Of a stretch of 64,000 nt of DNA, positions 32,251 to 42,525 are shown piece by piece. Below the pieces are notes generated by a model that saw only the letters and a list, made by a program, of their open reading frames with translations, made no database searches and was not told the origin of the DNA. Each line of letters starts with the position of its first letter. The stretch's first letter is position 1. Position numbers and translations under genes: made by a program. The stretch covers positions 1 through 64,000 of the forward strand of contig CM030937.1 of the NCBI GenBank assembly GCA_018136815.1. The letters run 5' to 3'. Source of the DNA: Isochrysis galbana (taxonomy: Eukaryota; Haptophyta; Isochrysidales; Isochrysidaceae).

Positions 32251-32988
32251 GGGAGCTTTTCCCTCAAAGGTGCGTACGTGCCTTACGAATTGCAAAGATT
32301 CCTGGTTTTCATCACCGTGTACGAGAGAATGTTTCAGGATGGTTTGGAGCTCTGGTTCCGAGAATTCGACGCGGCCCGCACGCGGCTTCCGCTTCCGCGC
32401 GCCGAAGATGGAAGACGATGGCAGTGCTCGTCGGGCTCCTTGCAGAGCGTGGGGCCCGATGTCCGCTCCCTTGAGCGGGGTCAGTGGCTGAAACAACTCA
32501 ACATGAAAGGCTGTTCGGTTTCTGTCCTTGATCCAACCTTGTGTTGGGTGTTGACGTCTTGGGAGCATGCAACTGTTCGCGTGCGCAGAAGGCATGAACT
32601 ACTCTCGGCGGGTCGGCGGGGGCGGTACCATGTTTGGCCCTAACCCAGGAGGGCCCAGTGAATGATAGCACTATCGTGTAGACCATGGGAAAAATCATGA
32701 TGTTAGCGCGCTCGCGAGACAACAATCGGTGCTCCGACGACGTTCCCCTACTCCCCCTCTTCTCACTGGGAGTAGATCACACACATACAACAAAACCAAG
32801 CCCAAGGTCAAACATCACTTGTGGTTTGCAGTTCCTGAAATCGCGACGTATTCATACTCAGGTTGCCGGCTCCTCGGCGGCGACGGTGAGAGGTGGCGAT
32901 CCACGGCTCCCCGCCCTCCCCCCCTTCTCCCCGCTCCCTCCCTTTCCTTCTCCCCGCCCTCCCTCTCCAAGTGTCACGTGCCACACTC
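32251..32988. other. No gene seen
   Basis: Mixed sequence with no family signature. It includes a C-rich stretch (32900-32970) just upstream of the RS-domain gene. Confidence 0.4.
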
Positions 32989-34020
32989 ATGTTCGCCGGG
33001 CGGAGGCGCAAGCTGGCCCCTGTCGCCGACTGCTCCGTCCGATCATGGAAAGCGGCACTCGAGGCTGACGATGAGAGGCTGCCGGATGGTGCTGCAGAGG
33101 AGAGCACTGTCTGCCGACCACACTGCCGTGAGGAGCAGGAGGAAACTGGTGAACGCTGCAGCAACAGTCGAAGCCCGAGTCGTGGCTGCTTTGAGAGGCG
33201 GGGCAGGGGCCGTAGCCGTAGCAGAAACCAGAGGAAGAGCGCAAGGAGAGAGGAAAGCAGCAGTAGGAGCAGAAGCAGGAGCAAGAGTGATAGATTGAGT
33301 GAGAACCACAGCCAGAACTGGAGTGGAAGAAGGAGTAGGAGCGGGAGCAGGAGCAGGAGCTGTAGCCTCAGCAGAAGTAAGAATGAAGTCGTGGGAATGG
33401 GCTTGGAAAAGGGCATGAATAATTGTCGAGGCATGAGTGACAAGCAGAATCGTTACACCAGCTCAGAGAGGGGACTATCAAATGATAGACAGCACGACAC
33501 TAGGCCCGATTTCATGGCTGCGAGTTTCTTCAAGGGCGCGCGTGTGGGCTTTGTTTTCAAGCTGGGCGGCAGCGGCCTCGGATATTATGCGGACATCGGT
33601 AGTGAGCGTGCAACATTATGGTCAAAAGTCGACTTCTTCAATGCTAATTTGTGTCAATCGTCAGGGAATGGCAACGTGCCTGCCGATGGAGTTCCATCGA
33701 ACGCGGGTAGCCCTACGTATGACTCTGACGCTCCGATTGTTGCTGCTTTGGTTTCACATCGTCGTGGCATTGAAGATGCCGAGGCAACCACAACGTCTCT
33801 TGAAGAAGTAGCGGCGCGGGACTACAATGGGCGGAAACGCGTGGCACATGATGCGCAACGAATCGAAGTGCGTCTAACCGATCAACTCTTGCAGTTGACG
33901 GCCATGCGCGATGATTGTGAGACTGTATCCGGTAGGAATGCAGTCAAACAGGAGATGGCCCGCCTTCAAGCTCTTGGTCAAAGGCTATTAGGGCTGTCTA
34001 GAGCAGCAGGCGTTTGCTAG
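32989..34020 (+). CDS. RS-domain (SR-related) nuclear protein
   Basis: This is one exon of 343 residues from ATG 32989 (MFAGRRRKLAPVADC). The upstream in-frame part is Pro-rich and probably leader. Residues about 65-160 form an Arg/Ser region (RSPSRG, RSRSRNQRKS, SSSRSRSRSKSDR, RSRSGSRSRSC) as in splicing-associated proteins. Near residue 200 lies FFKGARVGFVFKLGGSGLGY followed by YAD. This F..GAR.G.VFK.G..G.GYY.D peptide recurs in various algal and oomycete nuclear proteins; its function is unknown to me. The C-terminal 120 residues are polar and partly coiled-coil (VRLTDQLLQLTAMRDDCETV). I infer an mRNA-processing role. Spliced variants are not excluded. Confidence 0.6.
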   Translation: MFAGRRRKLAPVADCSVRSWKAALEADDERLPDGAAEESTVCRPHCREEQEETGERCSNSRSPSRGCFERRGRGRSRSRNQRKSARREESSSRSRSRSKSDRLSENHSQNWSGRRSRSGSRSRSCSLSRSKNEVVGMGLEKGMNNCRGMSDKQNRYTSSERGLSNDRQHDTRPDFMAASFFKGARVGFVFKLGGSGLGYYADIGSERATLWSKVDFFNANLCQSSGNGNVPADGVPSNAGSPTYDSDAPIVAALVSHRRGIEDAEATTTSLEEVAARDYNGRKRVAHDAQRIEVRLTDQLLQLTAMRDDCETVSGRNAVKQEMARLQALGQRLLGLSRAAGVC

Positions 34021-36584
34021 TTTACTAGTTCTAGTTGAGCGCTTGATCATACAAAAGACATGTCAATCATCTCGCTGCGCGAGCGGCGTTGAGGCGGTAT
34101 CTTGATCACCCATCCCGCGATTTCTTTTTACTCCCTGTCGTGTGCAAAAAAATCTGAAGATTTAAAGCTACATTACCTTCAAATGTCAAATGAGAACCAA
34201 GACTTGCAATAGCAATAGGTGTTTTCTAGCCCTCGCCCTTCCCTAAAACATCTGAAAACACGTGGTTCTGGTCCTGGGGTGTTTTCTACCATGTATGCCA
34301 CTCCCAAAGGTTCGTGGCTAGAGTGAGCAGCTCTGTGCTGGGGACTAGATTTAGGGGTAAGCACAAGTATCCGGATTTTTGTCTTGGATATTTGGGTGGA
34401 TTTGCTCCACATAGATATCTCTAGATATTTCAGGGATATTTGGGCTCTCGTTGAGATATCTGTACAGGTTATTTGGGGGTTGAGGGTGGGACCTTCGGCC
34501 TGATGGACGGGGCGGAGAGGTGAGGGGACTGGGTTTGCGAGGGGGGTGGACGCGTAGTTCTCGTCGGCGATGAGGCGGGCTGGTTTGAAGGAGGAAGCGG
34601 TCGGCGGTGGTTGGTGATGGTGAAAGAGTCCCACTGGTTGTCGTGGAGAGTGTGGTTGGCAGCTGTGTTGGGTTTTGTGCTGCTGCTGGGGGTTGGGTGA
34701 TGGTTGGGGGTTGGTGGGCTCCGAAGGGCGGGGGTTGGTGGGCTCCGAAGGGAGCTGAGAGGTTTGGTTGGGTGGTGGCGAGTGGAGGTAGGCAGTTGGA
34801 GGGAATGGTTCGGGTAGTGGTGGTTGGTGATGGTGGGGATGGTGTTGTGGGGGATGAGGTTGCCAGTTGTGTTGGGTTTGTTGTTGTTGTTGTTGTGGCG
34901 CAGCGGCGTCGTCGTGTACGGATGGGTCGGGGGTGGTGCGTGCGTCTTGGTGCGCGGGCGAGGGGAGGAGAGTGTCTGGAGAGGTGTGGATGGCACACCT
35001 CCGCTACCATGTGGCTGTGGCAGGTGGAGATCTTGTGACATGTCAGAGGGTGGGTGTGGCGGTGTGGCTGTGGCCGTGAGCCTGTAGCATGGGATGTAAG
35101 AAGTGTAGAACGAGAGGGGCGGGAGGAGCGACCGGAGGCAGCACGGGGAGGGAGCACTCGAGCCGGCACTAGCGAGTCTGTCATGAGCGGGCATGGCAGA
35201 CGGGAGCGAGACGGGAGACGGAGGGGAGACACAAGCGGCGTCCTGGCGATGGTCGCGGGAAGCTACGAAAAACAAGAACACAGGGAGAAAACAAAACGGG
35301 GGGGGGGTGGTGGCACACCGGAAGAACCTAGGAACAATGGGTAAACTAATGGAAACGGGAAGGGGGCGAGCGCTGAAGGAGCGGCGGGAGCGGGACTCTC
35401 CGGACCTCTCTGGCCAATAAGGGAACAAGGAAACGCCGAGGAAGCGTGGAATAGCGGGAAGGAAGGGATCTCGGCTGTGGGTTGTGGAGGAGAGAGAGAG
35501 GAACAGGGTGTGGGGGAGACACGCTCCAAAGATAGAGCGCGGAATAAAAAAATTTTCCAACTGGGAAGGTGCTGGTCCGAAGTTTTTTCTTCAGTGAAGG
35601 TGCAGGTGAAGGTGAGAGTGCAGGAACTGCAGGTGCAGGTGAAGACGCGGTGAACGGGGCGCGCTGGGCGGCCAGTAGCCCGCCAAGGTCTCTGGCGGGC
35701 ACATTGATTTGGAGGTGCTGGGTGAACACCTCTTCTCCTACCCGGATGAACACCTTTCTCGTCAAGTGGAGACTTTCTGCCACACCTTCACGAAGAAGAC
35801 GATGATGGGCTGGCTGCAGGCCTTGCACAGCGAAGATTTCGGCCAGTGCCGCCGTTCGTCGCTGCAGCACTCTCGCAAGCTGCACCACTCCCGCAACACT
35901 GGGAATGCGTGACGCTAAGCCTTCGCCTTCTGAAGGAGCCCAGCCGGAGAGCGCCTGACTCACCACTGGTTGCCAAATCTGCGACACCACTGACTTCGGG
36001 CGCTCGATTGGCGACCTCTACGGCCTCAGCAGCATCCTCGCAGTTTGTCGCTGCAGCACTCCAGCAACCCCGGGAGTGCGCAACGCTACCCCTTCGCCGT
36101 CTGAAGGAGCCTAGGCCCGAGACATGACCATTAATGCAAGCCGGGGCGCTCAGATGACCCGCCCGCCCGCCCCCGGGCTCTGCCGGGGTCTCTGCAGGGC
36201 CTGCTGGGACATCTTCACCTGCGTCTTCACCTGCGTCGGCGTGCGGCATCGGCCAGCGGCTCAGTGCAGCCGCCGATATTCCCAGTTGTAATTATTTTTT
36301 ATTGCGGGCGGAGGGTGAGAGAGGGACCGGGCGCGGGAATTGTGGGAAGGGCGGGAAAGGGCGGGCGTGGATGAGAGGGGAGGGAGCGGGGCGCGGGAGT
36401 GACAAGCTCCTAAGGCGGGACGTGCGGGGTGGTGTGTCCCTCTCTATCCGCAACATCTCCCTTTTACAAGAGCTTCACCTGGGTGTTGGACGGTGTGGTC
36501 ATATCCCCAGCATATTCCCAATTGGAATTTTTTAGTAATCGTGAATGACGTGGACGTGGACAATTTGGCACAAAACACACACGA
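34021..36584. other. No supported gene; GT-rich and low-complexity DNA
   Basis: From 34500 to 35560 the plus strand is G/T-rich (gttggtgg words). This keeps frames open on both strands and gives Pro/His/Thr-rich or Val/Gly-rich translations that I do not accept as genes. At 34365-34475 there are gatatttgg words inverted relative to 31320-31400. At 35850-36115 a segment of about 175 bases (gtcgctgcagcactc...cttctgaaggagcc) is imperfectly duplicated. Confidence 0.4.
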
Positions 36585-37331
36585 TTAAACCTTTTAATAG
36601 TCTCACCGCGCACGCAGCCGTGGACCCTCTACTTTCTACTCACGTAGGAAAACTTTCTACACCCCCACGCTCCCAGCCCTTCTCCCCCCGCCATCAGGCG
36701 GCTCCCCCCGTGCACTACTAGGGGGATTGGGGTGAAGGGCTTAGATATGGTCCGGTGGCCCGCGCCTCCCCCCGGTGATCTGTTCCCTCTCTTCCTCCTG
36801 TGTCTCCGAGTGGGCGGCGACCTCAGTCCCGACTTATCCTGTAAACAGGTGCGGGACTTACCTATTTTTCGGTGGGCGGAGCTCCGCTCCGCCCACCCCC
36901 TTCTCCGCGCTCTCTCTCCCCTCTCCTGCGGCACGCGCGATGGCGCGCCTGCGGCAGGCCTGCAGCTGCCCATTGGCGACCCTGGAGGCTCATGGAGGCC
37001 AGCTCAGGGGGCAGAGGAGGCTGGGGCTGGGCCCTGGCCTCCCCTGCCTCTCCCTCGCTGGCGCTCCTGAGCCTCAGGGGCCCCCACGCTGCACCTGTCT
37101 GCCTGTCGAACAGGGGGGGAGGAGGGGTTGGAGCAATGGGCTGGCCACGCCGGGCCAGGATGGGCGAATCAGGCGAGCCTGTCAGTGGGAGAGAGGGTCA
37201 GCAGGGCAGTGGCCTCCTGGCAAGCCATCAGGCGTGCCAGGAGGATGGGTGGTTCCTCCCCCATGGCGGGGGAGGAGTGGAGAGAGGGGGGGGCTCGTGC
37301 CCCCCCATGGGCGAGCTAAGTATAAACTTAG
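36585..37331 (-). mobile_element. SINE-like element, family A, copy 2 (18-20 bp TSD)
   Basis: It is flanked by ggcacaaaacacacacga on both sides (36567-36584 and 37334-37351). It runs from ttaaaccttttaatagtctc to ctaagtataaacttag. All 747 bases appear identical to the copy at 46189-46935. On its own strand it begins ctaagtttatacttag, a 6-bp-stem palindrome, and ends tattaaaaggtttaa. It has no coding potential. The identity and perfect TSD indicate very recent retroposition. Confidence 0.92.
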
Positions 37332-37351
37332 TTGGCACAAAACACACACGA

Positions 37352-37684
37352 GACACACGAGGCCACAGCCACAGCAAACAACGAGCCAACGAATAAATAC
37401 AAATACATATCCAAGATGAGTTATATTTGCTCATCTTGACGAGAGGGAATAGCAACGCAAGAAAAGCTCCAGCGAGAGGCCGCATAAATAGACGTTGCAG
37501 CTGCAGCCACACGAATGAGCCGCGAGCAAATGGAAATATTCACGCAAATAAATGGCCATCGAACGGACGGGAGGGAATCCCTGCACATGTGGATGAAATG
37601 GCCAAACGTACGCGGGTTTTGCGCCTGAGAGGTAGTGGCAGCCAATCGCCGTATCCACTCTTCATAATACTGCCACATTGTTTT
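37352..37684. other. 3' flank of the HET-LRR gene
   Basis: A short spacer with no gene seen. Confidence 0.4.
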
Positions 37685-40147
37685 CTATGCACATATCGTA
37701 AGTCCAGCGGGCGCTTTCTCTTGGAGCACTCCCTTAGCACGGTCGCCGATGTGATTACCTTCAAGACTAAGCTCCTCTAGACCCGTAAGGCCGGTGATAC
37801 TCTCTGCAAGAGCGATCGCCCCATCGTCACCAATTTCGTTCTCGTCGAGGTGAAATTCTTTCAACGCCAACAGCTCGTGAGTGCTCTTTGCAAGAGCAGC
37901 CGCCCCATCGTTTCCGAGCTTATTCCTAGTGAGGTAAAGCTCTTTCAGCGACTTCAGTTCGCGAATACCTTCAGTCAAAGCAATCGCTCCCTTAGAGCCG
38001 ATTCCATTGCCGGAAAGATCTAGTGCCTCTAGCACCTTGAATTCTCGAATCACTTCTGCGAGAGCGATTGCGCCCCCGTCGCCAATCGAGTTGCCTTCAA
38101 GCCCAATCACCTTTAAACAAGCAGCTCCGCTTTCCCTTAGAACGGCAGCCAACGAGCATATCTCCGAATCACCCCATCCGAGTTTGGCGTAATGAAGCTC
38201 GCGCACCTCACCAAAACGACGGGTGAAGCATTCTGCATAGAGGCGAGCAATCACCGGCCGATCGGTATTGCCGTTTGTGAAGGTCTTCCGCTCGAGTTGT
38301 TTGGTCACTTCCGAAGGAGTGAGAGGAACTCGTCGAGCCGTCATGCAAGTGTCGACCATCTCCTTTATATCCTCCCACTCACGCCCACAATCATGGCCAA
38401 GATCGAGGACTAGAATCATAGGCTTCACCATCTCTGCCAGCAACTCCTCGTAGAAGCACCAACCCCAGGCTTTATATGACGCCGCGTTGTTTGACTGCTC
38501 GCAGCGCATAGGGTCCGCATAGTCTAAAGGGAATTTGGTAAGTTTCCACACATGCGTGTTTGGATGAGAAAAGAGCAGGCTCACATCGTGTATCGCCTTC
38601 TCAAAGTGCTCGTCTTCCGCTGTGTACCGTCCGAAGGACTCTTCTGCGCCTTCGTCATTGGCATCTGTAAGTATATGTTGCCTAGCTTGGCCATCAGCGG
38701 CACAGCAGCGTTGGTGCATTGATGAAAAGTCGAAGAACACGGCCAGCGAGCTCGGACATATAGCTTCGTGGTTGAGATAGGTCTTCAGCCCGCGAGCGAT
38801 GATGCGCAGATTGTGGCCATGAGGGTCGGGATGGTCCGCCTGGAACCAGTAGTGGGAAATGCACACGATTGGCAGAAAAATTTCCCCCACGGCGGCCCGA
38901 ACTTGGTTGAGTGAAAGAAACGCATCATCCGGCATAGCCTGCCTCGGCAAGAGCACACCACCACGCTCAGCTAGATCAATAATCCATTTGGCATCAAGCA
39001 GCGAAACGGCGCCAGATTCGAGCATTGCCTCGAGCTCGACACCGCCGCTCTCTGCCCACTTCTTTACCACCATGTCATCCGCCGACACCTTGTGCGTCAT
39101 AGGAATGTGCACAGGGAGCCCCATTGCCGGCTCTGATTCCGTAACTTCTCCTCCATGCCCCTTTAGGAGGATCTTCGCCTCCATGTTTGTCTTATCAGCG
39201 AACATGTTATCGGTCTGCAGTGGAAAGGGCATCCGTACGATTGCTGATCCACAAGCCTCGTTCCCGTGGGTCTCAACGGGCGTAGGCGCGTCTGCGATCA
39301 CTTGATTGCTAGTCATCAGGCCGGGCTCGGCGTGCTGCGGCACAATTGGCGTCTGCGTTGGCCTGCTTGGCATGATCTCTGCTCCATCGGTGTTTATTTT
39401 GCCCACGCTTACAGGCGCCGATTCATCGGTGGTAGCTTCGTTCAGCTGGGCATTGCTCTTGCATTCGATTTTCGGATCATTCGTAATCTCACCCGTCTCC
39501 ATCGTTGGGGTAAGGGTTGGCTTATGAGCTTCTCTTTCCACGATCACCTCAACGCCATCGATCAAATCTTCTTCGACTAATAAGGCATCCACACTTCCGT
39601 CGCCGCAGACAGTCTCGCTGGCTTCGACTCGTTGTGTGCACTCTGCGGCGTCGACTCTAGAGCCACGTTGCCGGCCTTTATCTCTACTACTACTACTACT
39701 TTTTGGCGCCATCGTGAAGGTACGCTGCACGTTTCTGGAAGGCTTGGAGCCACTGCAGCCACCCCCACGCGTCCGCCTATAAAGTCGCAAGACGGCGGTA
39801 TGCCGTATACCAGCAGCTTTTGGGCTGTTGACAAGCCACACATCTTCAGGCTCGGCATTTGCTGCTTCAACGAGTCGACGGGCTGCATCAGCGACTCCTA
39901 CACCCTGGTCCAGGCAAATGGCAGAGCCGTTGGGGAGCAGGACGCCGATGGTCCGCGTGAGAGCACGAGGGCAGGTCTTGGCCATAATCTTTGAAGAGTT
40001 CACGGTATGGGCCCCGCTAATCCTGAGCTTGGTCTTGGGAAGCCCACTGCAGCTTTCGAGAGCGGCCTCAATTGCCAAAAGAGCATGCCCGCCTGCAAGG
40101 TGGTCTAGTTTAGTTGGCTTATTCGAACCCTCATGCTCACCGTACAT
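37685..40147 (-). CDS. HET-like domain plus leucine-rich repeats (NLR-like layout)
   Basis: This is a single open frame. With the ATG at 40147 the protein has 820 residues; ATGs at 39985 and 39712 are alternatives, the last giving 675 residues from MAPKSSSSSRDKGRQ. The N-terminal part is variable and polar. The middle domain has GVLLPRQAMPDDAFLSL, EIFLPIVCISHYWFQADHPD, LAVFFDFSSMHQRC and an ISHYW core like the L/ISYCWG core of fungal HET (heterokaryon incompatibility) domains. Algal proteins of this type also share the FFDFSSMHQ segment. The C-terminal 190 residues are about five RNI-type leucine-rich repeats (LKVIGLEGNSIGDGGAIALA and relatives with NxIGxxGAIAL). No NB-ARC/NACHT is visible. 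I infer a cytosolic sensor-effector, possibly in self/non-self or stress responses. The frame remains open upstream through a (CT)n tract, which is not counted. Confidence 0.82.
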   Translation of the reverse strand: MYGEHEGSNKPTKLDHLAGGHALLAIEAALESCSGLPKTKLRISGAHTVNSSKIMAKTCPRALTRTIGVLLPNGSAICLDQGVGVADAARRLVEAANAEPEDVWLVNSPKAAGIRHTAVLRLYRRTRGGGCSGSKPSRNVQRTFTMAPKSSSSSRDKGRQRGSRVDAAECTQRVEASETVCGDGSVDALLVEEDLIDGVEVIVEREAHKPTLTPTMETGEITNDPKIECKSNAQLNEATTDESAPVSVGKINTDGAEIMPSRPTQTPIVPQHAEPGLMTSNQVIADAPTPVETHGNEACGSAIVRMPFPLQTDNMFADKTNMEAKILLKGHGGEVTESEPAMGLPVHIPMTHKVSADDMVVKKWAESGGVELEAMLESGAVSLLDAKWIIDLAERGGVLLPRQAMPDDAFLSLNQVRAAVGEIFLPIVCISHYWFQADHPDPHGHNLRIIARGLKTYLNHEAICPSSLAVFFDFSSMHQRCCAADGQARQHILTDANDEGAEESFGRYTAEDEHFEKAIHDVSLLFSHPNTHVWKLTKFPLDYADPMRCEQSNNAASYKAWGWCFYEELLAEMVKPMILVLDLGHDCGREWEDIKEMVDTCMTARRVPLTPSEVTKQLERKTFTNGNTDRPVIARLYAECFTRRFGEVRELHYAKLGWGDSEICSLAAVLRESGAACLKVIGLEGNSIGDGGAIALAEVIREFKVLEALDLSGNGIGSKGAIALTEGIRELKSLKELYLTRNKLGNDGAAALAKSTHELLALKEFHLDENEIGDDGAIALAESITGLTGLEELSLEGNHIGDRAKGVLQEKAPAGLTICA

Positions 40148-40594
40148 GTTAGGGTTGCCCCTTGTGCGCAGCGTCTCCAGCTTCAATATCGAGGAGGGGC
40201 TGAACTGGCAATCTGGTTCAGCAGGCGCAACTGCGCGTCTCTGCAGCGTGCTGCAGCAGTTGCCAGCCAGCCGCTGAGCGCCGTCGGCCTCAAGCGCGCG
40301 AGAGGAGAGCACTAGAGATTGCGAGTTATGAATCGCAAGGTGGGGGCAGAGGGAGGGGAGGGCGATGGAAGAAGTCAGAGTGCCCGAGTGGGGCGAGGTG
40401 TGCGGTGGAGTGGGACGGCTGCTGAAGCCCTCGTGAAAAACAGAGCGCGGAAAGGGGGGGGGAGACGAGGCGGAAGGGGCGGGGGGGGGATTGCATCCCC
40501 GCGCGCGGGGGGGGGGGGGCGGGGGGGGGGGGGGGGCGCAGGACCCAGCCCCACCCACACATGCCGAGCGCGCGAGCCGCCGATCAAGGGGGGG

Positions 40595-40821
<227 letters not shown>

Positions 40822-41033
40822 ATAAAATTAAACTTTTCTTGTAGTCGTCCGAGGAAGAAGCAAGAAGCACCCTCACACCCTCACACCTCAGCATCAGAAG
40901 ATCAGAAGGATGAATACTGGCAGAGCTAAAAATAAAGAGAAGGCGATCTTCAAACAAGAAGAAGATCAGAACTATTCATTTTGCTGAACCGGCGGCGGGG
41001 GGGAATCCCATCGTCGGGAGCCGAAAGCGCGCG

Positions 41034-41636
41034 ATGAGGTCGGTGGCGATGCTCGCCATCCTCAGCGCACTCTGCCCGTGCGAGGCGCTGCCACCCGCGC
41101 GTCTTCCCGGCCGTGCTGTCTTCCTGCGTTCGGCACTCGCAGCCGCCGGCGCTGCCGCGCTCCGCCCTGCCTCCGCTCTCCAGAACCAGGGCGCGATCGG
41201 CGCGACGTGCGGCGGCTTCGGTTGCAATGACTACAGAGGACAGTCATTCAACGGCATGCCCGCCGCAGGCTCTGACGCCATCGTCGCCCCGATGACCGGC
41301 CAGGCGATTGACCCTGCACCAGCCAACTCGATGCCGTACGACGACTTCCTCCAAGCCATCAAGGAGCAGCGCGTGCTGGGCGTCGACTTCATCGCCCCAA
41401 ACGGGGACGAGGCCTATGCGCTTATCAAAGAGGGATCAGGTGGCAAGAAGTGCAACGACTATGATCCCGACGCCGCCGTGGTTGGTGACGTCTGCCGACT
41501 GAGAATGGGCGAAGGATGGCCCGTTGAGGTGAGCAACTCGTGGAGCTCACCTGCATGGGTGATGCGCATCCTTGAAAACGAAAAGATTCCGTACGAGCTC
41601 AAGATTGATCTCAAGAAGAAGCGCAAGTACTATTAA
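41034..41636 (+). CDS. Predicted plastid thylakoid-lumen protein, unknown family
   Basis: One exon of 200 residues. The leader is tripartite-like: MRSVAMLAILSALCPCEA looks like an ER signal peptide. LPPARLPGRAVFLRSALA then leads to the apolar AAAGAAALRPASA, a Sec/lumen-type cleavage context without the twin arginine. The mature part starts LQNQGAIG and has four or more cysteines (TCGGFGCNDY, KKCNDYD, DVCRL). Its C-terminal half (MPYDDFLQAIKEQRVLGVDF, then NGDEAYALIKEG, then WVMRILENEKIPYELKID) recalls the small alpha/beta ectodomain preceding the AAA region of FtsH proteases, but no ATPase follows. It may be a free-standing lumenal relative, or the resemblance may be chance. The gene is divergent from the HET-LRR gene. 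Confidence 0.8.
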   Translation: MRSVAMLAILSALCPCEALPPARLPGRAVFLRSALAAAGAAALRPASALQNQGAIGATCGGFGCNDYRGQSFNGMPAAGSDAIVAPMTGQAIDPAPANSMPYDDFLQAIKEQRVLGVDFIAPNGDEAYALIKEGSGGKKCNDYDPDAAVVGDVCRLRMGEGWPVEVSNSWSSPAWVMRILENEKIPYELKIDLKKKRKYY

Positions 41637-42346
41637 TGTCGATCTGGGTCATCATTGGAAAGGTGTCGCGACGGTCAGCTGCCGGACAAGTGCATCGACC
41701 ACGATAGCCAGGCTAATGATTGGGCTGTGCTGCGCTCAACTCGCCAACTTGTACCTTGTCCGTAAGCGTGCACTCCTACTGCAAAATCCTTCTGGGAGCG
41801 GCCAATCAGCATTCTCGTACAAGCTACGGATAGGTCTATCGTTCGTAGCGATGCATTGTCATCCTCCACCTGAGATGCCTTGTACCCACGCTGCACGCGA
41901 GGACCTGTGATCACGTGCCGATGATATCATGCACGAGTTACCATGACATAGCATGTTGCGCGATGGCCGATTGTGGTCGTGGCCTCGCTGGCGCGCCAGG
42001 GGAATAGTAGATGACTGCGACATGTTGCAGCCATCGCGACGTGTGCCAAGTGAATATATATTCTTGTTGTTTGTCAAAATCCAATCTTAACGGACGCAAC
42101 GCGATTACGATTGTCAGTTGTCCGACAGCCATTACTATTACTCTTAGCTCGTAGCTCCTAGATTGAGAGGGTGCAACCTCAGGTTCGGTTGTTTTTTCTG
42201 CAACTACCCCCATGTGGACGGTATAAGTTCGACCCCCTCATTAAAGTACAAAAGTACAGGATTACTCTTTACAGGAGGTGCAACTTCCCCGCGGGGGCCC
42301 GATGCATATCGCGCCATACACACGCACGGCGTGCACCTGAACGAAA
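41637..42346. other. 3' flank, then LINE-3'-end-like sequence
   Basis: No gene is seen. At 42287-42335 the text ccgcgggggcccgatgcata through cacggcgtgcac is a direct repeat of 46091-46139, the 3' UTR of the LINE downstream. A 3' fragment of another copy of that LINE probably lies here. Confidence 0.45.
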
Positions 42347-42525
42347 GTCGCGTTCCGTCAATCAAAAGAGGGCCAGGTCCACATGTGCTTGTTTTCTTTT
42401 TGGGTAGCCACAATAATATTATTATTACGGAGATGATGAGTACAAAGCTAATCACGTTCCCCCACCTCTCAACACACGCGGTAACCCCCAGCTACGCGGG
42501 CTGAGTTTTCATCTTCTTCGTCTTA
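42347..42525. repeat. Left arm of 155-180 bp inverted repeat bracketing the LINE
   Basis: It runs from gtcgcgttccgtcaatcaaa to catcttcttcgtctta. Its reverse complement recurs at 47247-47401, including aaaactcagcccgcgtagct, gggggttaccgcgtgtgttg and the run gtggctacccaaaaagaaaa. A small indel near the taa/tta triplet run accounts for the length difference. Confidence 0.85.

Noticed and set aside
34351-35560. Long Pro/His/Thr-rich reverse frames of 290-360 codons
   Set aside because: The DNA is GT/GC-biased with gttggtgg words. Opposite-strand frames are equally long, and no domain, signal or conserved spacing is visible.
36629-37419. Protein-coding frames inside the family A SINE (also 46233-46982)
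   Set aside because: The identical frames occur in both copies because the DNA is identical. They span the element borders and have no conserved domain.
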